Shown here: positions 1 to 7,437 of the stretch, piece by piece
Numbering within the stretch: the stretch's first letter is position 1
How the letters are laid out: every line of letters begins with the position of its first letter
From: Bacteroidales bacterium Bact_07
GTDB lineage: Bacteria; Bacteroidota; Bacteroidia; Bacteroidales; Tenuifilaceae
DNA length: 11,616 nucleotides
Direction: 5' to 3'
Assembly (NCBI GenBank): GCA_001603415.1
Contig: LUYY01000061.1
Span: forward strand, 1 to 11,616
The notes under the pieces: generated by a model
What the model was told of the DNA's origin: nothing
What the model saw: the letters and a program-made list of their open reading frames with translations, nothing else
Database searches by the model: none
Program-made: the position numbers and the translations under genes

Positions 1-1
1 C

Positions 2-367
2 GCCCCTCGGTTCCACTTTACCGGATTCCTTAAGGGAAACGAAGTAAACCAGATGTTCCAGCTATCGGATGTTTACGTTATGCCCTCGGTATCGGAACCC
101 TTTGGCATTAGCCCGCTTGAGGCAATGCGCTCAAGCGTTCCGGTGATAATATCCAAGCAATCGGGCGTTGCCGAAGTTCTAAAATATGCCATTAAGGTCG
201 ATTTTTGGGATATCGATGCCTTGGCCGATAGTATTTACGGGCTACTCCATTACCAAGCCCTTTCAAATTTCTTCATTAAATATGGACAAGAGGAGGTTAA
301 TAGCCTCAAGTGGGATAGAGCAGCCACTAAGATCATTGAAATTTATAACAGATTAGCTAACAGGTAA
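2..367 (+). CDS. GT4-family glycosyltransferase, C-terminal part (5' end outside window)
   Basis: This is the last 121 residues of a GT-B fold retaining glycosyltransferase. The reading frame is open from base 2, so the ATG at 53 is internal and the true start lies upstream. The diagnostic feature is the E-x7-E motif of GT4 enzymes (SEPFGISPLEAM), whose two glutamates are encoded at 95-97 and 119-121. It normally contacts the nucleotide-sugar donor. It is followed by the usual region binding the donor diphosphate (VPVIISKQSGVAEVL) and a C-terminal helix. The gene ends 11 bp before the GH57 gene and is probably co-transcribed with it. From memory, a GT4 gene next to a GH57 gene is a recurring arrangement in Bacteroides, often beside a glycogen debranching enzyme. 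I therefore infer a role in intracellular alpha-glucan synthesis. The acceptor and donor cannot be read from this fragment. Confidence 0.85.
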   Translation, partial: APRFHFTGFLKGNEVNQMFQLSDVYVMPSVSEPFGISPLEAMRSSVPVIISKQSGVAEVLKYAIKVDFWDIDALADSIYGLLHYQALSNFFIKYGQEEVNSLKWDRAATKIIEIYNRLANR

Positions 368-378
368 AACGTGTTGAT

Positions 379-2001
379 ATGAAGACCATTTGCTTTTACT
401 TCCAGGTTCACCAACCTTTCCGGTTGCGTAGGTATCGTTTTTTCGATATCGGAAAAAACCACAACTACTTCGACGAATTTGCTAACAGGTCGATAATGCG
501 TAAGGTGGCTGAAAAATGCTACCTTCCAACAAACAAGCTAATGCTCGACCTGATAAAAGAATACGGATCGCGGTTTAGAATTTCATACTCCATATCGGGA
601 ACAGCACTGGACCAATTTGAAATGTATGCCCCCGATGTTCTGGAAACCTTTCAGAAACTTGCCAAAACAGGTAGTGTTGAATTTTTAGCCGAAACCTACT
701 CGCACTCCCTTTCGGCCCTGAAAAGCAGAGACGAGTTTACCCGACAGGTAAACGCTCAAATGAACAAGGTTGAACAGCTTATCGGGTATAAACCAAAAAG
801 TTTCCGTAATACCGAGCTTATCTACTCCGATGAAATTGGGGCAATGGTTGCCGATTTGGGATTCAATACCATGCTCACCGAGGGAGCTAAACACATCCTT
901 GGATGGAAAAGTTCCAACTTTGTTTACTCCAACGCTATTAATCCCAAACTCCGATTACTACTAAAGAACTTCAGGCTCAGCGACGATATTGCTTTTAGGT
1001 TCTCGAACCGCGACTGGAGCGAGTGGCCTCTTACTACCGAGAAGTATGTTCACTGGTTAAACAACATCAATCCCAACGAGGAGATTGTTAACCTTTTTAT
1101 GGATTACGAAACTTTTGGCGAACACCAATGGGCTGAAACTGGCATTTTCGATTTTATGCGGGCATTACCCGGTAAGGTATTTGCAAATACCAATTTCGAA
1201 TTCTTAACACCCTCGGAAGTTTCGCAGAAACATCAACCGGTGGCTCTGCTCCATGTCCCTCATCCCATCTCTTGGGCCGACGAAGAGCGCGATTTAACCG
1301 CATGGCTAGGTAATGAACTGCAGGATAGCGCTTTTAACGAGCTTTACTCCCTTGCCGATATGGTTGAAAAAGTTGATGATCCGGATATTAAACGCGATTG
1401 GCTTTACCTGCAAACCAGCGACCATTTCTACTACATGTGCACCAAATGGTTCAGCGATGGCGACGTTCATAAATACTTTAACCCCTACGACACTCCATAC
1501 GAGGCATTCATCAACTTCATGAATGTCCTTAGCGATTTCACCATCAGGCTTAAAAGCAAGCTAATTGAAGAACCTACTGTTACCGAAAAGATTGATAATC
1601 CCGACGAGGCCATCAAACTCATCGAATTATACCAGGAAAAGATTAATGAACTTCAGGCTGTACTGAAAACCAAAGAAGTTAAGCCAAAAACCACAAAATC
1701 AGCAAAGCCTAAGGTTGCCCAAACGCCAAGCACCAAGGCATCAGCAAAAAAAACTACAACCAAAACGGCTAAAACAGAAACCCCAAAAACTAAGAAAGTT
1801 AAATCGGTAACCAAAACAGAAGTTTCGGAGACTAAGACCAAAAAAGCAAAAGCGTCGGACTCCAAAATTAAAGCAGCAACCAATAAGACTCAAACATCGG
1901 CTGCTAAAACCAAAATATCGGCTAATAAAGGCAAAGCCGTTAAGGAGAAAAAAGAAAGCACTACACCGAAAAAATCAACAGGGAAAAGCAAAACTAAATA
2001 A
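379..2001 (+). CDS. GH57 alpha-amylase/4-alpha-glucanotransferase-like enzyme with lysine-rich C-terminal tail
   Basis: This is a cytoplasmic glycoside hydrolase of family 57 (540 aa, no signal peptide), acting on alpha-1,4-glucans such as glycogen or maltodextrin. Conserved family regions are visible: VHQP at residues 10-13, a G-x-VEF-LAE segment near residue 97, FRNTELIY at 142-149 and MDYETFGEH at 241-249. By family analogy E146 is the likely nucleophile and D242 the likely acid/base. The catalytic part ends near residue 410. A short predicted helix (about 408-432) leads into a tail, roughly residues 430-540, made almost wholly of K, T, A, S and P, about one third lysine, resembling a histone H1 tail. 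The usual GH57 amylase of this type stops near 400-480 residues, so the tail is an extra part. The ATG at 379 puts the HQP motif at its normal distance from the N-terminus. Hydrolase and transferase activity cannot be separated from sequence alone. Confidence 0.9.
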   Translation: MKTICFYFQVHQPFRLRRYRFFDIGKNHNYFDEFANRSIMRKVAEKCYLPTNKLMLDLIKEYGSRFRISYSISGTALDQFEMYAPDVLETFQKLAKTGSVEFLAETYSHSLSALKSRDEFTRQVNAQMNKVEQLIGYKPKSFRNTELIYSDEIGAMVADLGFNTMLTEGAKHILGWKSSNFVYSNAINPKLRLLLKNFRLSDDIAFRFSNRDWSEWPLTTEKYVHWLNNINPNEEIVNLFMDYETFGEHQWAETGIFDFMRALPGKVFANTNFEFLTPSEVSQKHQPVALLHVPHPISWADEERDLTAWLGNELQDSAFNELYSLADMVEKVDDPDIKRDWLYLQTSDHFYYMCTKWFSDGDVHKYFNPYDTPYEAFINFMNVLSDFTIRLKSKLIEEPTVTEKIDNPDEAIKLIELYQEKINELQAVLKTKEVKPKTTKSAKPKVAQTPSTKASAKKTTTKTAKTETPKTKKVKSVTKTEVSETKTKKAKASDSKIKAATNKTQTSAAKTKISANKGKAVKEKKESTTPKKSTGKSKTK

Positions 2002-2012
2002 AGGTTCATAGT

Positions 2013-5000
2013 ATGAAGGATAAATTACTGAAGCCCGACTACCTATTTGAGGTAAGCTGGGAAGTTTGTAACAAGGTAGGTGGAATACACACCGTAGTTT
2101 CCACTAAGGCTTCGTTGCTGGAGAATGAACTAAAGAACAACTATATTACCATTGGGCCCGATATCATTAAAGATACTGAGCACAACTTTGAGTTTACTGA
2201 AGACCCCAACCTTTTTAAAGCTTGGAAAAACCAAGCTTTATCGGAAGGCATCTCGGTAAGAGTTGGGCGATGGAATATACCCTGCAAACCGGTTGCAATA
2301 CTAGTAAACTTTTCAGGTCTAATATCGCAAAAGGACGCGATTTTCAAGTTGCTTTGGGAACGTTTTAAACTCGATTCCATTACCGGTCAATGGGATTACA
2401 TTGAGCCTGCTCTGTTTGGCTATGCAGCAGGAAAAGTAATTGAGAGTTTTACAAACTTCAACCTTAGCCTACGTCATAGGGTGGTTGCCCAATTCCACGA
2501 ATGGATGACTGGCACAGGGCTACTTTACCTAAAACAGAATTCGCCCCAGATAGGAACAGTATTTACCACCCACGCCACCGTTTTGGGACGGAGCATTGCC
2601 GGCAATGGCATACCCCTTTACAGTAATATCGATAAGTATAATCCCGATCATAAAGCCAAGGAATTCAATGTTGTAGCTAAACAGTCCTTGGAATCGATAG
2701 CAGCCAAAGAAGCCGACTGCTTCACAACCGTGAGCGAAATTACCGCTCAAGAGTGTAAATACTTCCTTGGGAATGAGGTTGACCTCATTACCCCAAATGG
2801 TTTCGATGGCTCTTTTATCCCAAAACCCGAAGAGGAGTTTAAACTTCGAAGGCTGGAGGGTAAGATTAAATTTTATGAGGTTGCCGAGGCCATGCTTTCG
2901 CACGAGGTTGCAAAAGATAGCCTCGTGGTTGGCATCAGCGGACGCTACGAATTTAAGAATAAGGGCATTGATGTTTTCCTTGAAGCCCTTGCAAAGCTTA
3001 ATCGTGAAAATAATCTTGACAAGGAAGTGCTTGCATTCCTGCTCATTCCGGCAGGGCACCATGGCCCCCGAAAGGATGTATTCCATAACCTACGCGATGG
3101 CAAAGAAAGCGATAGCTACATCATACTTGATGATACCCACGTTACACACTACCTGAATGACCCGGAATCGGAAATAATCCTGCACCGAATTCGTGCCCTG
3201 GGGCTAAACAATGCTTCGTCCGATAAGGTTAAAGTATTCTGGGTTCCCTGCTACCTCAACGGAAACGATGGTATTTTTAATAAGCCATACTACGACTTAC
3301 TCATAGGTATGGATATCACTGTTTTCCCATCGTACTATGAACCTTGGGGTTACACCCCGCTTGAAAGTTTAGCCTTTAGGGTTCCTACCATAACCACTAC
3401 CCTTGCTGGATTTGGCGACTGGATTAACAAGCACTACAAAAATCCGAAGGATGCCATTAAGATTATCCACCGCACCGACGAGAATGACCCCGAAGTGGTT
3501 GAGCAAATTGCATCAACCATCGACTACTACATGAAACTCGATCATAACAAGAAACAGAATCTGGCCAATAATGCCGACGAGATATCGCGTGTTGCCCTTT
3601 GGGAGAACTTCATTGATTTTTACTTCCAGGCCTACGATAAGGCTCTTACCGTTGTGGGCGACCGCACACAAATGTATATGGAGGTTGAACGGCAAGAGGT
3701 TTTGCCAACTGTTGAGCGAAAATTCAAACAGTATCAACCCAATTGGGTTCGGCTTATAATCCAAAAACGTTTGCCAGAAAAGCTAAAACCACTCGATGAA
3801 ATTTCACGTAACCTTTGGTGGTCGTGGAATACCGACTCAAAAGAAATTTTTGAATCAATTGATAAGGACTTGTGGAACGAGTGCGAGCACAACCCCATTC
3901 AGTTCCTGGAAAGGATAAGTTTACCCCGCTTCCAGGAATTAGAAAACGATACTGCGTTTGTCGATAAGCTTCAATCGGTTTACCTGAAGTTTACCTCATA
4001 CATGATGAAACGCTACGAACGCAAAGGCCCCCGAATTGCATACTTCAGCATGGAGTTTGGGCTGCATAGCTCACTTAAGCTCTACTCAGGAGGTTTGGGC
4101 GTTCTTGCCGGCGATTACCTGAAAGAGGCTTCGGACCGCAATATCGATATGGTTGGGATAGGTCTTTTGTATCGTTATGGATATTTCACCCAAACCCTTT
4201 CAGCCTCTGGCCAACAGGTAGCTGTTTACGACCAGCAAAACTTCACCCAAAGCGTAGCCACCCCTGTTCGTAACGAAAACGGGAAATGGATTACCGTTAA
4301 AGTTGCTTTCCCAGGACGTGATGTGTATGCCCGTGTATGGAAGGTTGAGGTAGGTAGAACCGATCTATACCTTCTGGACACCGACTTTGAGGATAACCAG
4401 CCCCTTGACCGAACCATCACGCATCACCTTTACGGAGGCGATTTGGAAAATAGGTTTAAACAGGAGATGATACTTGGCATAGCTGGTATAAGGGCCTTAC
4501 ACGAAATGGGGATAACCCCTGATATCTATCATATAAACGAAGGGCATGCTGCATTTATCGGACTTGAACGCTTACGCCGTTATATTGTTGAAGAAAAGCT
4601 TTCGTTCCCCGAAGCCCTTGAACTAGTGAGGGCATCAAGCCTTTTCACAACCCATACACCTGTACCCGCCGGCCACGACGCTTTCCCCGAGGAATTAGTT
4701 CGAACATACATGGCCCATTACCCCGAAAGGTTAAAAATAACCTGGGATCAATTCATGGATTTAGGCCGAATGACCCCAGGCGACACAACCGAGCGTTTCT
4801 CAATGAGCCACTTGGCCATTCGGCTATCACAGGAAGTTAATGGTGTCAGCTGGCTCCATGGCGAGGTAAGCCGTAAAATGTTTGCCGGTATGTGGCCATG
4901 CTACTTCGCCAACGAACTTCATATCAGCTACGTTACCAATGGCGTTCATTTTCCAACCTGGACTGCTCGTGAATGGAAAGCAATTCTTGAAAACGACTCC

Positions 5001-6266
5001 GAAGATACAGAACTGGGCTACACGCTTCCCAACTGGAATGCCATTGAGAACTTGCCCGATAGCAAGATTTGGGATATCCGCAATAAGCTAAGGAAACGCC
5101 TAATCAAACTTATAAACAAGAGGCTGAATAATCCAAACCTGGTTAGGTTTGAGAGTCCTCGACAGGTAATTGAGATCCAAGAAAAACTTAACGATAAGAT
5201 ACTTACCATTGGCTTTGCACGCAGGTTTGCTACCTACAAAAGGGCATGGTTACTATTTAAAGACCAAGACAGGTTGGCCGAACTGGTGAATAACCCCCAA
5301 CGACCTGTACAAATCCTATTTGCTGGCAAAGCCCACCCTCACGATAAAGCTGGTCAGGATCTTATTAAAAAGATTATTGAGATATCCAAGCAACCGCGTT
5401 TCCTTGGCCGAATTCTCTTCCTCCAAAACTACGATATGGAGTTAGCCCGGCGAATGGTTCAGGGCGTAGATGTTTGGCTTAACACCCCAACTCGCCCCAT
5501 GGAAGCCTCCGGCACCAGCGGTCAAAAAGCCGTAATGAACGGAGTACTCCATTTTAGCGTTCTGGACGGATGGTGGGTTGAGGGCTACCGGGAGAATGCC
5601 GGATGGGCACTACCAATGGAACCCACATACCCCCAAGAGGAATTCCAGGACGAACTCGATGCTGAACTCATCTATACCATTCTTGAAAATGAGGTAGTCC
5701 CTGCATTTTATGAACGCACTGCCGACGATGTTCCCCAAAAATGGGTTTCGTTTATCAAAAAATCCATGACCCAGGTGGCATCGAACTTTACTACTCTCAG
5801 GATGATTAACGATTACCAAAACCGATTCTACAGCAAGCTCTACTATAGGTTTAACGAACTTGCCGAGAACGAATTTGAGGAAGCCAAACAAATCTCGGCA
5901 TGGAAGCGCCGCATTACCCGCAGCTGGGATGAAATAGAAGTAATACGCGTTAAGCAATTCGATATGAACCGCGAACCCATTTTGCTTGGCAATGAATACG
6001 AAGCCGAAGTCGTTCTCGATTTAGGATCGCTTGCTCCCGATGAAATTGGGGTTGAACTGGTAGTTGCCGACCTGATTGAGAACCAACAGGTAACTGTTAA
6101 GCGCGTTCATGAATTTGAACTTGCCGGTTTTGAAGGTTCAAGGGCTACATACCGATTGAAACTAATTCCCGTTGAACCCGGAGCCTTTGAATGCGGCATT
6201 AGAATATTCCCTAAGAACCCGCTCCTCCCCCACCGCATGGACTTCTGTTTGGTTCGCTGGATATAA
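2013..6266 (+). CDS. Fused GT3 glycogen synthase and GT35 alpha-glucan phosphorylase
   Basis: This 1417-residue protein joins two enzymes that act in opposite directions. Residues 1 to about 560 are a GT3 (eukaryotic-type) glycogen synthase. They carry NKVGGIHTVV at 20-29, FHEW around H162, THATVLGRSIAGN, and FPSYYEPWGYTPLES with the E-x7-E pair E443/E451. This half would extend alpha-1,4-glucan from a nucleotide-glucose. Residues from about 594 (LDEISRNLWWSW, the DUF3417 start) to 1417 are a GT35 phosphorylase of the short glycogen/maltodextrin type. They carry AYFSMEFGLH, YSGGLGVLAGD, NEGHAAF, THTPVPAGHDAF, FARRFATYKRA and EASGTSGQKAVMNG. K1172 in the last motif is the expected pyridoxal-phosphate lysine. 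A beta-rich C-terminal region follows. Both halves look catalytically intact, and there is no stop or frameshift between them. The gene lies 11 bp after the GH57 gene and is followed by a hairpin terminator. The arginine-rich helix that binds glucose-6-phosphate in yeast and animal synthases is not conserved (see findings). Confidence 0.95.
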   Translation: MKDKLLKPDYLFEVSWEVCNKVGGIHTVVSTKASLLENELKNNYITIGPDIIKDTEHNFEFTEDPNLFKAWKNQALSEGISVRVGRWNIPCKPVAILVNFSGLISQKDAIFKLLWERFKLDSITGQWDYIEPALFGYAAGKVIESFTNFNLSLRHRVVAQFHEWMTGTGLLYLKQNSPQIGTVFTTHATVLGRSIAGNGIPLYSNIDKYNPDHKAKEFNVVAKQSLESIAAKEADCFTTVSEITAQECKYFLGNEVDLITPNGFDGSFIPKPEEEFKLRRLEGKIKFYEVAEAMLSHEVAKDSLVVGISGRYEFKNKGIDVFLEALAKLNRENNLDKEVLAFLLIPAGHHGPRKDVFHNLRDGKESDSYIILDDTHVTHYLNDPESEIILHRIRALGLNNASSDKVKVFWVPCYLNGNDGIFNKPYYDLLIGMDITVFPSYYEPWGYTPLESLAFRVPTITTTLAGFGDWINKHYKNPKDAIKIIHRTDENDPEVVEQIASTIDYYMKLDHNKKQNLANNADEISRVALWENFIDFYFQAYDKALTVVGDRTQMYMEVERQEVLPTVERKFKQYQPNWVRLIIQKRLPEKLKPLDEISRNLWWSWNTDSKEIFESIDKDLWNECEHNPIQFLERISLPRFQELENDTAFVDKLQSVYLKFTSYMMKRYERKGPRIAYFSMEFGLHSSLKLYSGGLGVLAGDYLKEASDRNIDMVGIGLLYRYGYFTQTLSASGQQVAVYDQQNFTQSVATPVRNENGKWITVKVAFPGRDVYARVWKVEVGRTDLYLLDTDFEDNQPLDRTITHHLYGGDLENRFKQEMILGIAGIRALHEMGITPDIYHINEGHAAFIGLERLRRYIVEEKLSFPEALELVRASSLFTTHTPVPAGHDAFPEELVRTYMAHYPERLKITWDQFMDLGRMTPGDTTERFSMSHLAIRLSQEVNGVSWLHGEVSRKMFAGMWPCYFANELHISYVTNGVHFPTWTAREWKAILENDSEDTELGYTLPNWNAIENLPDSKIWDIRNKLRKRLIKLINKRLNNPNLVRFESPRQVIEIQEKLNDKILTIGFARRFATYKRAWLLFKDQDRLAELVNNPQRPVQILFAGKAHPHDKAGQDLIKKIIEISKQPRFLGRILFLQNYDMELARRMVQGVDVWLNTPTRPMEASGTSGQKAVMNGVLHFSVLDGWWVEGYRENAGWALPMEPTYPQEEFQDELDAELIYTILENEVVPAFYERTADDVPQKWVSFIKKSMTQVASNFTTLRMINDYQNRFYSKLYYRFNELAENEFEEAKQISAWKRRITRSWDEIEVIRVKQFDMNREPILLGNEYEAEVVLDLGSLAPDEIGVELVVADLIENQQVTVKRVHEFELAGFEGSRATYRLKLIPVEPGAFECGIRIFPKNPLLPHRMDFCLVRWI

Positions 6267-6276
6267 TTTCATTGTT

Positions 6277-6308
6277 CCGGGAAAAGGCTATAAAAAGTCT
6301 TTTCCCGG
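6277..6308 (+). terminator. Hairpin terminator of the glucan operon
   Basis: A perfect 10-bp inverted repeat (CCGGGAAAAG at 6277-6286 and CTTTTCCCGG at 6299-6308) begins 10 bp after the stop codon of the fusion gene. Pairing can extend inward by three more pairs (G-U, C-G, T-A), leaving a six-base A/T loop. No long T run follows (TCTATAAATC), so it may be a weak intrinsic terminator or an mRNA 3'-end stabiliser. Confidence 0.6.
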
Positions 6309-6380
6309 TCTATAAATCTCATCACTTCGTCAAAGTTTTTTAAACCTTGGTCAACAAGAACTTCTTCACGAACAATTAAA

Positions 6381-6388
6381 TAATTTTG
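6381..6388 (+). promoter_or_regulatory. Candidate -7 promoter element for ribF-ahcY
   Basis: TAATTTTG matches the Bacteroidota -7 consensus TAnnTTTG exactly and lies 48 bp upstream of the chosen ribF ATG. No TTG lies at the usual 17-23 bp upstream; the nearest is about 31 bp away. The call therefore rests on the -7 element and on its position just after the previous operon's terminator. Confidence 0.45.
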
Positions 6389-6436
6389 TAACAAGAAAAT
6401 TTTGCAAATTAGCAAGTGAGTAAGCGCAAACCAAAC

Positions 6437-7426
6437 ATGGTAATCATTCAACGTCCAAACCAAACCCGCCGGAAGGAATTAGCTCTTACCATGGGCTTTT
6501 TCGATGGCGTTCACCTTGGACACCGTGAACTTATCCAAACGGTAGCTCACGATGCTGAAATCATGGGATTGGAATCGGCTGTGCTCACTTTTTGGCCTCA
6601 CCCTCGCCTTGTGCTTCACAAAGACCCCGAAAAACTTCGTTTCCTGAACACACTTAACGAAAAAGCAAAAATTATTGCCAAGTTTGGAATCGACTATTTC
6701 ATAGTTCAGGAATTTGCCAAGGAGTTTTTTAACCTCGATGCCAACGATTTCATTAATTTACTGGTTAACGATTACAAGGTTAAACACTTTGTGGTTGGTG
6801 CCGATCACCGATTCGGTAAGGGAGGAACCGGCGACTCCAACCTATTGAATAAGCTATCCGTTGAAATGGGCTTCACCGTTAAGGTTGTTCCCTCCCAAAA
6901 AGTTGATGGAGTTGATGTAAGCTCTACAAAAATCCGTGAAGCGCTCCTTTCGGGAAACCTTAAGCTGGCTAATCAAATGCTTGGTTATCCTTACCTCATT
7001 ACAGGTGCGGTTCAATCGGGCAATCAGCTGGGGCGGAAGATTGGTTTCCCCACCGCCAATATTCGTCCTAACGATCCCTTAAAACTTATTCCCAAGGAAG
7101 GGGTTTATGCCGTAATTGTAAACGCCAACGATATCATTTACAAGGGCATGCTCAATATCGGCTTTAGGCCTACCATCGATACCAACAATAAACAATCTAT
7201 CGAGGTTAACATTTTCGATTTTGAGAATGATCTATATAACTCAGGCATTGAGGTGGCGCTGGTAAGCAGATTGCGCGACGAAAAACGATTCCCTTCCATT
7301 GAACACTTGAAAGAGCAACTTGTTATTGATAAACAGAATGCTCTTGAAGCCCTAAAGGATGAAAAAGTTGAACGGTATCAAAACTTATTCCTAACTTTAC
7401 GGCCCGAAAGGAATAATAACCAATAA
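6437..7426 (+). CDS. ribF: Bifunctional riboflavin kinase/FAD synthetase RibF
   Basis: RibF phosphorylates riboflavin to FMN and adenylates FMN to FAD in the cytoplasm. The N-terminal FMN adenylyltransferase domain shows TMGFFDGVHLGH (residues 18-29, with the nucleotidyltransferase HxGH at 26-29), the loop GADHRFGKGGTGD, and VSSTKIREAL. The C-terminal flavokinase domain shows GRKIGFPTANI (G203 to N208 are the core) and the downstream GMLNIGFRPT and EVNIFDF segments. The length of 329 residues is normal. I chose the ATG at 6437 because it leaves about 17 residues before the first motif, as in typical homologues. A GTG at 6416 in the same frame would add seven basic residues and is the alternative. 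No clear Shine-Dalgarno sequence precedes either. ahcY starts 11 bp after the stop codon, so the two are probably one transcript. Confidence 0.95.
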   Translation: MVIIQRPNQTRRKELALTMGFFDGVHLGHRELIQTVAHDAEIMGLESAVLTFWPHPRLVLHKDPEKLRFLNTLNEKAKIIAKFGIDYFIVQEFAKEFFNLDANDFINLLVNDYKVKHFVVGADHRFGKGGTGDSNLLNKLSVEMGFTVKVVPSQKVDGVDVSSTKIREALLSGNLKLANQMLGYPYLITGAVQSGNQLGRKIGFPTANIRPNDPLKLIPKEGVYAVIVNANDIIYKGMLNIGFRPTIDTNNKQSIEVNIFDFENDLYNSGIEVALVSRLRDEKRFPSIEHLKEQLVIDKQNALEALKDEKVERYQNLFLTLRPERNNNQ

Positions 7427-7437
7427 AATCGATATTA

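Noticed and set aside
1653..1883. Minus-strand open frame rich in V, A, L and F, resembling a membrane protein
   Set aside because: It is the complement of the lysine-rich GH57 tail. Reverse-complemented A-rich codons read as hydrophobic residues, so the pattern is an artefact of composition.
2529..3086. 185-residue open frame on the minus strand inside the fusion gene
   Set aside because: It lies wholly antisense to conserved GT3 coding sequence and shows no recognisable motif; it is a shadow of the real gene.
5610..5957. 115-residue minus-strand open frame
   Set aside because: It is antisense to conserved GT35 sequence and has no family motif.
7427..7437. SAH riboswitch in front of ahcY
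   Set aside because: Only 11 bp separate ribF from ahcY, too short for any known SAH riboswitch.
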